Shown: positions 26,973 through 36,480 of the stretch, in pieces
Layout of the letters: every line of letters begins with the position of its first letter
Position numbering within the stretch: position 1 is the first letter of the stretch
Notes under the pieces: generated by a model
Seen by the model: the letters and a program-made list of their open reading frames with translations, nothing else
Databases searched by the model: none
What the model was told of the DNA's origin: nothing
DNA from: Oscillospiraceae bacterium
GTDB taxonomy: Bacteria > Bacillota > Clostridia > Oscillospirales > CAG-272
Assembly (NCBI GenBank): GCA_015064285.1
Contig: SVSN01000012.1
Coordinates: forward strand, 1-58,376
DNA: 58,376 nucleotides
Direction of reading: 5' to 3'
Translations under genes and position numbers: made by a program

Positions 26973-28448
26973 TTATTCACCGATAAGTGCGCAGAACTTG
27001 CCGTAAGCTTCGTCCCATGCACCGGCCATATCCGCGTCGGGCTTGTATTCCTTGATTTCAAAGGAATTCCGGATCACCCGTCTGGCTTCCCACATATCGG
27101 AAAATTCGCCGGATGCAATCCCCTGCATAGCGATGTTGCCAAGAGAAGTTGCTTCCACGGGGCCTGCGTTGACCATTCTGTGAGATGCGTCTGCAGCAAA
27201 CTGAGACAGCATTTCTTCCTTGATACCGCCGCCCACAATGTTGATCACAGGATACTTCCGGCCGGTGATCAGTTCCAGCTTTTCAGCCGTCCAGCGATAC
27301 CGCAGGGCCAGGCTTTCGAAGATGCAGCGAACGATTTCGCCAACGGTTTCCGGAACGTACTGACCGGTTTCTTTGCAGTATTCGCGGATCCGCTTGGGCA
27401 TGTTGCCGGCAGTGGCGAACCGCTGGTCATCGGGATTGATCAGGCACTGCAGAGGCTTGGAAGCCAGTGCCATAGCGGACAGTTCATCAAAGGTATACTT
27501 TGTGCCTTCTCTTGCCCACTGACGGCGGGATTCCTGTTCGATCCACAGCCCCATGATGTTTTTCAGAATACGGATCGTGCCGAACACGCCGCCTTCGTTG
27601 GTGAAGTCATACTTCAGAGTCTGGTCATTGATAACGGGAGTTTTGGATTCGATACCCATCAGGGACCATGTGCCGCTGGAGATATACAGGAAATCTTCGT
27701 CCAGAGCGGGAACGGAGAGAACAGCGGAAGCGGTATCATGGGAAGCAACCTTAACTACCTTGGCAGTGGAGTTGCCCATTTCTTCTTCCAGTCTCAGCTG
27801 ACCGAGCTCGGTACCGGGCTGAACGATATCGCAGAACACATCCCGGCGGATTCCGAATTTCTGCAGCAGAGCATCTGCATAATCCCGCTTTGCTGCATCC
27901 AGAACGGCACCGGTGGAGGCGATAGTATATTCAGTCTGCTTGTTGCCGGTCAGGAAGTAGCCCAGCAGGTCAGGCACAAACAGCATCTTGTCTGCGTTTT
28001 CCACCAGCCAGGGACGGTCACGCAGGTCGGCGGCTATCTGGTACAGAGTGTTGAAGTTCATGTTCTGGATCCCGGTAACACCGTAGATTTCTTCCCAGGG
28101 AGCGAACTTGCTGAACACATAGTCGGTAATACCCAGAGTCCGGGTATCTCTGTAGTTGAAGGGATTGGACAGCAGTGCGCCGGTTTTATCCAGATAACCG
28201 TAGTCAACGCCCCAGGTATCGATACCCAGCGTATCAATGCCGCCTTCCTGGGTAGATTTCAGAATGGCAGTCTTGATTTCAAACAGGAGACGGATGGTGT
28301 CCCAGTAGAACCCGGTGGGGGTCATTACCGGATCATTGGAGAAACGATGGATTTCTTCCAGTGTGATTTTGCTTCCGTCATAACCACCGATGATACCGCG
28401 GCCGCTGGATGCGCCCAGGTCGATGGCAAGCATTTTCTTCATAGCCAT
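26973..28448 (-). CDS. rhaB: L-rhamnulokinase
   Basis: FGGY-family kinase that phosphorylates L-rhamnulose with ATP. 491 residues. N-terminal phosphate-binding AIDLGASSGRGIIGG, then GIDTWGVDYGYLD with the catalytic Asp, SHDTASAV, YISSGTWSLMGIE and the C-terminal NIVGGGIKEEMLSQFAAD adenosine site. Identical motif set to bacterial RhaB. SD AAGGA upstream of the ATG. Second gene of the rhamnose operon. No rhaD aldolase is found in the window. Confidence 0.97.
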   Translation of the reverse strand: MAMKKMLAIDLGASSGRGIIGGYDGSKITLEEIHRFSNDPVMTPTGFYWDTIRLLFEIKTAILKSTQEGGIDTLGIDTWGVDYGYLDKTGALLSNPFNYRDTRTLGITDYVFSKFAPWEEIYGVTGIQNMNFNTLYQIAADLRDRPWLVENADKMLFVPDLLGYFLTGNKQTEYTIASTGAVLDAAKRDYADALLQKFGIRRDVFCDIVQPGTELGQLRLEEEMGNSTAKVVKVASHDTASAVLSVPALDEDFLYISSGTWSLMGIESKTPVINDQTLKYDFTNEGGVFGTIRILKNIMGLWIEQESRRQWAREGTKYTFDELSAMALASKPLQCLINPDDQRFATAGNMPKRIREYCKETGQYVPETVGEIVRCIFESLALRYRWTAEKLELITGRKYPVINIVGGGIKEEMLSQFAADASHRMVNAGPVEATSLGNIAMQGIASGEFSDMWEARRVIRNSFEIKEYKPDADMAGAWDEAYGKFCALIGE

Positions 28449-28487
28449 GTGTATGTAAATCCTTTCTGTGAAAGTATTCCGTTTCGT

Positions 28488-29357
28488 TTACAGCACTTCC
28501 GCCGTTCTGGGCAGGCAGTTTCTTGTCCAGGTAATGGCGGTACCGAAAGCTTCTTCCGCGGTGGCAAAGGTATTGCCGATGGTGCTGTGGTTTTCTGTGC
28601 CGCTTTCCAGGGCAGCAAGACCGGCAAAGACACGAAGATGAGGTTCAACGGTCAGGATAACTTCCTCTTTGGTGTTCTTATTGATCAGGGCCAGAATTTC
28701 CGGCAGGCAGCCGATTCCGGATCCGGGAACCACAATGGTACCGTTGCGTACAGCATCCTTGATGTGCATGTATGTGATATAGTGCTTCAGCAGGTTGTAG
28801 GCATGGGGAAAGGGTTCGCAGCCGCTCTGGATAAAGTTGGCGGGATCAAATACGCATCCCAGTCTGCCGTCGGTTGATTTCAGCAGATCCAGGCACCGTT
28901 CGGCGATATCACCGTAGATACCCTTTTCGTTTTCATGGCAGAGGTGCATACCGTATTCGTCGGCAACGTCCAGCATCTGTCCCATACGGTCGATCACTTC
29001 GTCCCGGCATTCGTCATAGTTTCCGTCCGGAATATAGAAGGAAAACATACGAATCCGACGGGTACCCATGATTTCAGCCGTTTCACAGGTCTGCTTCAGC
29101 TTGTCCAGATGGGGTTCCATGGGATCGGTAATTTTGATCTTGCCGATAGGGGAACCAATGGCAGAAATACCGATTCCGAAAGCATCGAGTTTGCTCTTGA
29201 CGTTCATGGCCTGCATGACGGTCAGGTCGGATACATTGATACCGTCCACACCGCGCAGTTCGGTCATTTTTACCTTGTTCTTCACCAGACCTTCAATCTG
29301 GCTGTCCAGTTCCTTTGCATATTCGTCTGAAAATGCACTGAGCTTAAATTTTGCCAT
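28488..29357 (-). CDS. Sugar phosphate isomerase/epimerase (xylose isomerase-like TIM barrel)
   Basis: 289-residue AP-endonuclease-2 type barrel. Conserved metal-binding residues are visible: Glu in HENEKG, Asp in CVFDPANF, His in YMHIKDA and Glu in LTVEPHL. N-terminal KFKLSAFSDEYAKELDSQIEGL is typical of this family in sugar operons. First gene of the rhaB-rhaA operon, so it may act on rhamnose or a related sugar, but the reaction is not known. SD AGGAG six bases before the ATG. Confidence 0.88.
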   Translation of the reverse strand: MAKFKLSAFSDEYAKELDSQIEGLVKNKVKMTELRGVDGINVSDLTVMQAMNVKSKLDAFGIGISAIGSPIGKIKITDPMEPHLDKLKQTCETAEIMGTRRIRMFSFYIPDGNYDECRDEVIDRMGQMLDVADEYGMHLCHENEKGIYGDIAERCLDLLKSTDGRLGCVFDPANFIQSGCEPFPHAYNLLKHYITYMHIKDAVRNGTIVVPGSGIGCLPEILALINKNTKEEVILTVEPHLRVFAGLAALESGTENHSTIGNTFATAEEAFGTAITWTRNCLPRTAEVL

Positions 29358-29374
29358 ATGCTTCTCCTAATATT

Positions 29375-29404
29375 TTTCCGGCTTTGGCCAGCAAAACCCG
29401 GAAA
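29375..29404 (-). other. Leader stem-loop of the rhamnose operon
   Basis: TTTCCGG (29375-29381) and CCGGAAA (29398-29404) are perfect complements around a 16-base loop. It lies between the predicted transcription start and the first gene, ending 18 bases before the ATG. Could be a leader hairpin or a regulator-binding site. Confidence 0.5.
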
Positions 29405-29422
29405 GTTTCCATACTTACAGAT

Positions 29423-29451
29423 ATTATACCATCAATCCATGCATTTTTCAA
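29423..29451 (-). promoter_or_regulatory. Promoter of the rhamnose operon
   Basis: On the minus strand TTGAAA (29446-29451), a 17-base spacer and TATAAT (29423-29428). About 66 bases upstream of the first ATG. Confidence 0.82.
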
Positions 29452-29521
29452 TGCCAGATTATGAATTTTTCTGCATCCCGGCCATAAAAATGTCAAAAGT
29501 TGATGATTACCGCGGCTGATT

Positions 29522-31894
29522 TTATTTCAGCTCCACCACGGTAACGCCGTAATCCCCCTCCCCGTACTGTCCGGCCCGGAAGGAAGAGACTCTTGTGTCG
29601 GACTTGAACTGCTTCCACAGGGCATTGCGCAGAGCACCGGTTCCCTTGCCGTGGATGATCATGACACTTTTCATATTGACCACTTTGGCTTCATCCAGAT
29701 ACTTATCCACCACAAACCAGGCTTCCTCGCCGGTCATGCCGCGGACATCGCACTCTGTTTTGAAAGAACGGGACACGGAGGTCTTCACACCGCCGCCGTT
29801 TTTCTTCTTTTCCTGTTTCAGTTCCTCTTCGTCCAGCAGACGCAGATCGGCCACATTGGCTCTGGTCTTTACAGCGCCCATCCGGATGGTTACGTTGCCG
29901 TTCTTGTCCGGATCATCCAGAAGCACGCCTTTGGTACCGATATTCCGGTGCAGTACGGCATCCCCCTTCTGATAGGGTCTCGGCGGAATATATTCTTCCT
30001 CTTCTTCCGGTTCCATACCGGGATTCATCCGGTCGTCATAATCCCGTACACGCTTGCGGACATCCTTCCTGGCGGCGGCAAGCTTTTCAGCAAGGTCAGC
30101 GGCATCTTTTTCTTTTTTCAGTGTTTCCAGCTGATCGAACACGTACTGGCTGGTGATTCTGGCACCGTCCAGGGTTTCCTGCGCTTTCTGCCGGATCTTT
30201 TCCGCTTCCTTTTCCGCCTTACCGACTTTTTCCGCCAGTTCCTTTTCCGCTTTGGCTTTATACTCGGCAAATTCCCGTTTCAGTCGGGACACTTCATTCT
30301 TTTCCGTTTCCAGTTCATGACGGGTGGCTTCCAGTTTTTCGATAACGCCTTCAAAATTCCGGCTGCCGGTATCCACAAAGTTTTCTGCCCGCTTCACAAT
30401 GGTTTCCGGCAGGCCCAGCTTTTCGGAAATGGCAAAAGCATTGGATTTCCCGGGAGTACCTATGATCAGACGATATGTGGGCCGCAGGGTGGACACATCG
30501 AACTCACAGGAAGCGTTGCAGACACCTTCGGTTTCCAGCGCATAGGATTTCAGTTCGGCGTAGTGGGTCGTTGCGGCGCACAGAGCACCGGACTGCCGTA
30601 CTTCTTCCAGAATGGACATGGCCAGAGCCGCACCTTCCACCGGGTCGGTACCGGCACCCAGTTCGTCAAACAGTACCAAGGAGCGACCGGTCATATTCTC
30701 AATGATGGGAACAATCCCCTTCATATGAGAAGAGAATGTGGACAGAGACTGTTCAATACTCTGTTCATCGCCGATATCGGAGAAAATTTCATCAAATATA
30801 CCGATACGGGATGTATCTTCGGCGGGGATATGGAGCCCTGCCTGGGTCATCATGGTGAAAAGTCCGATGGTTTTCAGCGTAACCGTTTTACCGCCTGTAT
30901 TGGGACCGGTGATCACCAGCATCTGCTGGCCTTCTCCCAGCGCTACGGTGATAGGTACTACTTTGTTTTTATCCAGCAGCGGATGGCGGGCTTTGAACAG
31001 GGTGATCTCCTGTTTTGGGGAAATCTTTGCCGGAGAAGCGTCCATCCGGTAGGACAGATCTGCGCAGGCAAACAGGAACGCCATTTCGTTGATGTTCAGA
31101 TAATTCAGCACCATTGCCTGTCCGGATACAGCCACACCGGCAGACAGATCCCGCAGAATCCGTTCGATTTCGTGGGCTTCCCTGCTTTCCAGCGTCCGCA
31201 GTTCATTGTTCGCTTCCACAACGGCCATCGGTTCAATGAAGATGGTGGCGCCGGACTGGGAGGTATCGTGGATCAGACCTTTTACTTCATTCCGGTATTC
31301 GGCCTTCACGGGAATCACATACCGGCCGCCCCGGGATGTAACGATGTTTTCCTGCAGATATTTGGAGGATCCGCTGACATACTGCTGCAGGGTGTCTTTG
31401 ATCTTACTGTTGACCTGACGGATCTTGCGGCGGATATCGGAAAGCTCAGGGCTTGCTTCGTCCGCCATAAAGTCTTCCGCCACAATGGAACGTGTGATTT
31501 TTTCTTCCAGCAGACGATTGGGGATCAGACGGTCAAAAATTTCGTCCAGAGATGTTTCCGGTGTTCTCTCCCCCTGTCTGTAATCGGTCAGGGTCCGGGC
31601 ACAACGGAGGACAGCGGCACAGTCCAGCAGTTCACGCATGGACAGCATGGCATCCTTTTCCGCCCGTTCCACGGAAGGACGGATGTCTTTGATGTTTCCG
31701 AAGGAAGGCTGGCCTTTGATCCCCACCAGTTTTTTAGCATCGGTGGTTCTCTGCTGCATTTTCTGCACCTTCACTATATCGGAAGACGGCACCAGCTTCA
31801 TAGCCAGTTCCTTTGCACCTTCCGTATGGGCGCATTCTGCCAGCATTTCCCGGATCTTATGGAATTCCAATATATAGATAGCTTTTTGATTCAT
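29522..31894 (-). CDS. mutS2: MutS2, Smr-domain ribosome-collision and recombination ATPase
   Basis: 790-residue MutS2, the usual size. The core MutS lever and ATPase domain has Walker A VITGPNTGGKTVTLKT (about 330) and the following SRIGIFDEIFSDIGDEQSIEQSLSTFS in pieces, plus the Walker B region VLFDELGAGTDPVEGAALA. A coiled coil rich in Lys and Glu spans about 515-620. The C-terminal Smr domain has the DVRGMT motif and HGKGTGALR. In Bacillus MutS2 acts on stalled ribosomes and recombination intermediates. Last gene of the yqfC to mutS2 cluster, no clear terminator seen after it. Confidence 0.97.
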   Translation of the reverse strand: MNQKAIYILEFHKIREMLAECAHTEGAKELAMKLVPSSDIVKVQKMQQRTTDAKKLVGIKGQPSFGNIKDIRPSVERAEKDAMLSMRELLDCAAVLRCARTLTDYRQGERTPETSLDEIFDRLIPNRLLEEKITRSIVAEDFMADEASPELSDIRRKIRQVNSKIKDTLQQYVSGSSKYLQENIVTSRGGRYVIPVKAEYRNEVKGLIHDTSQSGATIFIEPMAVVEANNELRTLESREAHEIERILRDLSAGVAVSGQAMVLNYLNINEMAFLFACADLSYRMDASPAKISPKQEITLFKARHPLLDKNKVVPITVALGEGQQMLVITGPNTGGKTVTLKTIGLFTMMTQAGLHIPAEDTSRIGIFDEIFSDIGDEQSIEQSLSTFSSHMKGIVPIIENMTGRSLVLFDELGAGTDPVEGAALAMSILEEVRQSGALCAATTHYAELKSYALETEGVCNASCEFDVSTLRPTYRLIIGTPGKSNAFAISEKLGLPETIVKRAENFVDTGSRNFEGVIEKLEATRHELETEKNEVSRLKREFAEYKAKAEKELAEKVGKAEKEAEKIRQKAQETLDGARITSQYVFDQLETLKKEKDAADLAEKLAAARKDVRKRVRDYDDRMNPGMEPEEEEEYIPPRPYQKGDAVLHRNIGTKGVLLDDPDKNGNVTIRMGAVKTRANVADLRLLDEEELKQEKKKNGGGVKTSVSRSFKTECDVRGMTGEEAWFVVDKYLDEAKVVNMKSVMIIHGKGTGALRNALWKQFKSDTRVSSFRAGQYGEGDYGVTVVELK

Positions 31895-31919
31895 TACAGA
31901 TATACCTCAGTTTCCCTGC

Positions 31920-32717
31920 TTACAGTCTGTTTTCCCGCAGGGCATGATAATACTCCAGCGACGTGAAAGAATGCTCCAGATGGTTGACCAGGTACCGCTC
32001 ACAGGCGATCGCCAGAATTTCGCTGTCGCTTTTTTCCAGTTGAAAGGATAATACCCGTTTCATGGGGGCAGACATGATGTACCGCATGGCACACAGTACA
32101 GCCGGCGTCACACGGATATGGATCTTGGCTGTCACTTCATCCATAGCATATGCCGCAGAATTGACATACCGTTCCTGGCATTCCCTGCAGAGAACCCGGC
32201 CGTTCATTACATCCAGGTAGCTGTTTTCTGTCAGCTCTTTCCGGCAGATGCCGCAGGAGTACAGTTCCGGGGCAAATCCCTCCTCGCACACGGTTCTGAA
32301 CTCATAGGCTGCCTTGATTCTCTCCAGAGGAATATCCTCTCTGTACGCAATGGCATACAGGGCGTTCAGGGTGATCTGCATCAGCGGCGGATCCGCTACA
32401 TCTTCCAGAGAAAATTCTGCCGCCACATCGCACAAATATGTTGCCAGCGCCAGTTTTTCCACATCATAGCGGATACCCATGAAATTCTCAATAAAAAACG
32501 AATCGGTGATATAATAATACTTCTTCGGTTTATGGAGAAGGAGGGTGCTGTAGGAGAACAACTGGACAGAAGCAGCGTGGCGGTTCCGCATACTGCGCAC
32601 CCCTTTGCCGCTGATGGTGATCCTGCCATGGTCCGCAGTCAGTATGGTCAGGATCTCGTCCGCTTCTCCCGTCCGGGTTTCCCGGATTACCAGGCCTTCC
32701 ACTTCCAGATCTTCCAT
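31920..32717 (-). CDS. recO: DNA repair protein RecO
   Basis: Loads RecA together with RecR. 265 residues. N-terminal OB fold with VEGLVIRETRTGEADEI and SGKGVRSMRNR, then a helical region. Four-cysteine zinc site CGICRKEL and CRECQ at about residues 156-182. Strong SD GGGAGAGGG before the ATG. Sits between era and mutS2, gaps of 25-29 bases. Confidence 0.94.
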   Translation of the reverse strand: MEDLEVEGLVIRETRTGEADEILTILTADHGRITISGKGVRSMRNRHAASVQLFSYSTLLLHKPKKYYYITDSFFIENFMGIRYDVEKLALATYLCDVAAEFSLEDVADPPLMQITLNALYAIAYREDIPLERIKAAYEFRTVCEEGFAPELYSCGICRKELTENSYLDVMNGRVLCRECQERYVNSAAYAMDEVTAKIHIRVTPAVLCAMRYIMSAPMKRVLSFQLEKSDSEILAIACERYLVNHLEHSFTSLEYYHALRENRL

Positions 32718-32746
32718 ATTCCCTCTCCCTCTGACGGCAGTATCCG

Positions 32747-33655
32747 TCAGCCGTCGATGTCCTTTTTATTGTATCCGAAATTATTCAGGGCAAAATCGGA
32801 ATCCCGCCAGTTTTCCTTGATCTTTACCCAGAGATTCAGATATACCTTGATGCCGAAGAAGGCTTCCATGTCTTCTCTGGCATAGCTGCCGATTTTCTTA
32901 AGGGTCTCGCCGCCTTTGCCTACGATGATGCCTTTATGGGAATTCTTTTCACAGAAAATTTCTGCACGGATCCGCAGCATATCCTTTTCTTCCCGGAATT
33001 CTTCGATGACAACAGCCGTACCGTGAGGCACTTCTTCCGACAGGGTACGCAGCAGCTTTTCCCGGATGATTTCGGCTGCAATCTGCTTTTCCGGCTGGTC
33101 GGTCAGGGTATCGGAAGCAAACATCCAGTCGCCTTCATACAGGAACTGGGCGGCTTCTTCCAGTACGGCATCCACGTTTTTACCGGATTCGGCACAGGTA
33201 GGAACCACCGCGTCAAACGAATGGAGTTCCGCATACCCTGCAATGGTTTCCGCCAGTTTTTCCCGGTTGATCAGGTCGATTTTATTCAGCACCAGCATAG
33301 AAGGCAGTTCGCTTTTCCTGATCTGTTCGATCAGCTGCTTTTCGATATCTCCGGCAGGATGGCCCGCATCGGCAATCAGAATCACCGCATCGGCGGCACC
33401 CACGGAGGACCGGACAGACTTCATCATATAATCGCCCAGTTTGTTTTTGGCCTTGTGTACACCGGGGGTATCAAAAAAGACAAACTGTTTTTCGTCCTGG
33501 GTCAGCACACCCATGATGCGGTTTCTGGTTGTCTGGGGTTTGGAGGAAACAATGGCAATCTTTTCTCCCAGCAGATGGTTCATCAGGGTAGACTTGCCTA
33601 CGTTGGGTCTGCCGACTATCGCGATAAACGCGGTTTTTGTGGTCATATTTTCCAT
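32747..33655 (-). CDS. era: GTPase Era
   Basis: Essential GTPase that binds 16S rRNA and helps assemble the small subunit. 302 residues. G1 GRPNVGKS (about 15-22), G3 FFDTPGVHKAK, G4 NKID (about 122), and a C-terminal KH domain with GIIVGKGGETLKKIGSYAR. The ATG at 33655 has GGGAG eight bases upstream. Located as expected after ybeY and before recO. Confidence 0.97.
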   Translation of the reverse strand: MENMTTKTAFIAIVGRPNVGKSTLMNHLLGEKIAIVSSKPQTTRNRIMGVLTQDEKQFVFFDTPGVHKAKNKLGDYMMKSVRSSVGAADAVILIADAGHPAGDIEKQLIEQIRKSELPSMLVLNKIDLINREKLAETIAGYAELHSFDAVVPTCAESGKNVDAVLEEAAQFLYEGDWMFASDTLTDQPEKQIAAEIIREKLLRTLSEEVPHGTAVVIEEFREEKDMLRIRAEIFCEKNSHKGIIVGKGGETLKKIGSYAREDMEAFFGIKVYLNLWVKIKENWRDSDFALNNFGYNKKDIDG

Positions 33656-33677
33656 ACTCTCTACTCCCGTTTCTGTA

Positions 33678-34154
33678 TCATTTTCTCGGCAGACCCAGGA
33701 TGTTCATGATCTCTTCCTGCCGCCGGAACATATCTTTTTCTTCTTCTTCGCTTCTTTCGTGATCATACCCCAGAAGATGCAGCATGGAATGCACAGTCAG
33801 AAAAGCGGTTTCTCTCCGGAAACTGTGTCCGTATTCCGCCGCCTGTTCCGCTGCTCTTTCCAGAGAAAGTACAATATCCCCCAGCTGTGCCGCCATGTCC
33901 ACCTCCGGTCTGTCGTCGTCTTCCATGGTATACATGGGGAAAGACAGCACATCCGTTGCCGCATCCTTCTGCCGGTACTCCCGGTTCAGCTCCCGTATGC
34001 CCGCATTATCCGTAAAGGTTACCGACACCATCACATCCTGCGTGAAATTTTCATATACCAGTGCGGCGCGGATGGCTTTTTTCAGCCGGTGTTTCAGCAG
34101 GAATCCGGTTTTGAAAAGAGTCTGGTTATCAGACCAGTCAATGTGTATCTTCAT
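33678..34154 (-). CDS. ybeY: Endoribonuclease YbeY, rRNA maturation factor
   Basis: Zinc endoribonuclease for 16S rRNA 3' processing and ribosome quality control. 158 residues. The signature HSMLHLLGYDHERSEEE (near 118-134) provides the three zinc His residues. Upstream, AATDVLSFP is the conserved substrate segment. The SD is weak. Coupled gene between phoH and era. Confidence 0.95.
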   Translation of the reverse strand: MKIHIDWSDNQTLFKTGFLLKHRLKKAIRAALVYENFTQDVMVSVTFTDNAGIRELNREYRQKDAATDVLSFPMYTMEDDDRPEVDMAAQLGDIVLSLERAAEQAAEYGHSFRRETAFLTVHSMLHLLGYDHERSEEEEKDMFRRQEEIMNILGLPRK

Positions 34155-34174
34155 AATGTCTGTATCCGTTGTCC

Positions 34175-35218
34175 TTATTTTTTCGTATCTCTGCCGGCGG
34201 GACGGAACCGTTTCTTTTCCCGTTCCTTCCGTTCGGCCTCTTTCACACTGCGTTCCCGTTCGTACTTATCATACGCCAGAATGATCTTCTGTACCAGTCT
34301 GTGACGCACCACATCCCGTTCGGTAAACTGGTGCACCGCGATGTCCTCTATGCCTTCCAGAATCCGCACGGCAGCTGCAAGACCGCTCTTCTGTCCGAAA
34401 GGCAGGTCTGTCTGGGTCAGGTCACCCGTGACAACAATATGGGATCCGTTGCCCAGACGGGTCAGGAACATTTTCATCTGTTCCGGTGTGGTGTTCTGCG
34501 CTTCATCCAGAATGATAAACGCATCGTCCAGTGTACGTCCGCGCATATATGCCAGGGGAGCGATCTCGATGGTCATTTTTTCCATGAGCCGGGCGCAGTT
34601 TTCCGGGCCCAGCATTTCATACAGAGCATCGTAAAGGGGGCGCAGATAGGGATCGATCTTGCTCTGCAGATCACCGGGCAGAAAACCCAGCCGTTCGCCT
34701 GCTTCCACTGCCGGTCTTGTCAGTATAATACGGCTCACTTCATGGTTTTTCAGGGCCTTGACCGCCATGGCTACTGCCAGATACGTTTTCCCTGTCCCGG
34801 CAGGACCTATGCCCAGTACCACTGTATTCTTCCGTATGGCATCCACATATCGCTTCTGCCCGATGGTTTTGGCTTTGATGGGCTTCCCCTTGACGGTGAC
34901 CAGAAAACAGTCTTCGTCAAAGGCAGCCAGCTCTTCCATCTTACCGTCTTTGACCATGCCGATGACATAATCCACGTTCTGGTCGGTAATATCATTCCCC
35001 AGCGCCGCAATCCGTTTGAGATAATTCAGGCAGTCCGCCGCCATCCGCACAGCCTCTTCTTCCCCGTCGATGAGAATGGTATCGCCGATCTCGTTGACGG
35101 ACTGACGGTTACTGATCCGCACGCCGAAGGCTTCTTCGATCCGGGCGGCGTTTTTATCGTAGCTGCCAAACAGTCTTGCTGTGATTTCGCTGTTTGTTAT
35201 TTCTATGGTTTTCTGCAT
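34175..35218 (-). CDS. phoH: PhoH-like ATPase
   Basis: 347-residue predicted RNA-associated ATPase/helicase. KH-like N-terminal region (about 20-90), then the Walker A motif GPAGTGKTYLA (about 135) and Walker B IILDEAQNTTPEQMKMFLTR. The conserved GDLTQTDLP follows. The frame opens at 35239, but the ATG at 35218 has GGAG six bases upstream. The C-terminus is a basic tail rich in Arg and Lys. Normal position just after yqfD; pgpH, often found next, is absent. Confidence 0.94.
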   Translation of the reverse strand: MQKTIEITNSEITARLFGSYDKNAARIEEAFGVRISNRQSVNEIGDTILIDGEEEAVRMAADCLNYLKRIAALGNDITDQNVDYVIGMVKDGKMEELAAFDEDCFLVTVKGKPIKAKTIGQKRYVDAIRKNTVVLGIGPAGTGKTYLAVAMAVKALKNHEVSRIILTRPAVEAGERLGFLPGDLQSKIDPYLRPLYDALYEMLGPENCARLMEKMTIEIAPLAYMRGRTLDDAFIILDEAQNTTPEQMKMFLTRLGNGSHIVVTGDLTQTDLPFGQKSGLAAAVRILEGIEDIAVHQFTERDVVRHRLVQKIILAYDKYERERSVKEAERKEREKKRFRPAGRDTKK

Positions 35219-35262
35219 TGTATTCTCCATACTCAACACGTTACAGATTCTTGACGGAAGTT

Positions 35263-36477
35263 TTATGCTTCAGGTTCCCGGACGGCGGGACTTACGGAAA
35301 ACTCCTCTGTCACGGCTATGTCCCGCAGCAGATACAGCAGGCAGTCGATCCGGTATGTGCCCTCTTCCGAAAAACCGGCGGTTACGGTACGGCTCAGCAT
35401 CTCCCCCGCACCGATCGCCTCGTCCATCTCTTTCCGCAGCTGCATCATTGCCTCTGCCGCCGCAGTCTCCGGCGTTATGGTTTCTTTCTGCCATTCATAT
35501 TCCCGGTATACAGTGGAATACAAAACCACCGGGATCGGAATACGGTCAAACAGGCACACTTCTTCCATCTTATCTATTGTATCATAAGTGGCATACGGAA
35601 TTCCAGTGTTTGCGGAAAGATTTATGGTATTTTTAAAAATTTTTACACTTTTTTCTGTTTTTTCCCGGCCCGTGTATACTTTTTTCTCCCGCTCCGGTGA
35701 TACTTCCACCGTGATCGGACAGGCCACCTGTGCCATCACGCTGCCTGACGCATATTCCGGACGGTTTTCCGTGTCCGTTTTCATGGGAACAACACCGGAA
35801 ATCAGCAGCTCTCCCGGCATGACCACATCTCCCGCCGCTACCACAGCCTGTCCCTCAAACACACGCACCGAAACGATCTCACCTGCCTCCGATGCCACAA
35901 CATTGGCATAGCAGCCTTCTTCGTGTTCTGTGGTCTCGCCCTTCTTTTTTTCCCGCATCTGTACTTCGGCGACAGTACCGTGCATATACACCGAAAGCCA
36001 TGCAATGTCCGGATTTTCCGCACGGATATCGGCATGCAGCAAGTCAAAATCAATACCGGGATAAAAGTCCCCCACACCACAGCCGGCCTCTGTCAGGATG
36101 GCTTCCACTTCGGCTTCGGACATGGTTTCACAGCCATCAATTCTGATATCCCATATCAGGTTCTGGGAATACAGGCACCATGCCAGCAGCAGCAGACCAC
36201 CGACCCACAGGCCGGGACGCCGCCTGCAGAACGCAAGGATGACCGGCAGACCGTTTTGCGCCTCAACTTCATAACATAAGGCTCTGTCGCATGCTGCACC
36301 TTCCAGAAGTGGCAGATCCTTTACGGAGATACGTACATACAGTTTCCCGTCGGCTTCCCGCTCCCGCCAGAATGGAATTTCCTTCTGCCAGAGCAGATCG
36401 GCCAGAAGCGTCCTGCAGGATGGGTGTACCCCGATCTCCACCCACCCGGTCAGAAAACGCCATATCCATTCAAACAT
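35263..36477 (-). CDS. yqfD: Sporulation protein YqfD
   Basis: 404-residue membrane protein required for normal sporulation in Bacillus. An N-terminal domain (about 1-85) precedes one membrane segment (about 88-105, LWVGGLLLLAWCLYS), and a large extracytoplasmic region follows. It contains IRIDGCETMSEAEVEAIL and VVASEAGEIVSVRVFEGQAVVAAGDVV in pieces, which match the YqfD family. SD GGGAGGGG six bases before the ATG. Only three bases after yqfC, so translationally coupled. Confidence 0.92.
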   Translation of the reverse strand: MFEWIWRFLTGWVEIGVHPSCRTLLADLLWQKEIPFWREREADGKLYVRISVKDLPLLEGAACDRALCYEVEAQNGLPVILAFCRRRPGLWVGGLLLLAWCLYSQNLIWDIRIDGCETMSEAEVEAILTEAGCGVGDFYPGIDFDLLHADIRAENPDIAWLSVYMHGTVAEVQMREKKKGETTEHEEGCYANVVASEAGEIVSVRVFEGQAVVAAGDVVMPGELLISGVVPMKTDTENRPEYASGSVMAQVACPITVEVSPEREKKVYTGREKTEKSVKIFKNTINLSANTGIPYATYDTIDKMEEVCLFDRIPIPVVLYSTVYREYEWQKETITPETAAAEAMMQLRKEMDEAIGAGEMLSRTVTAGFSEEGTYRIDCLLYLLRDIAVTEEFSVSPAVREPEA

Positions 36478-36480
36478 ATT

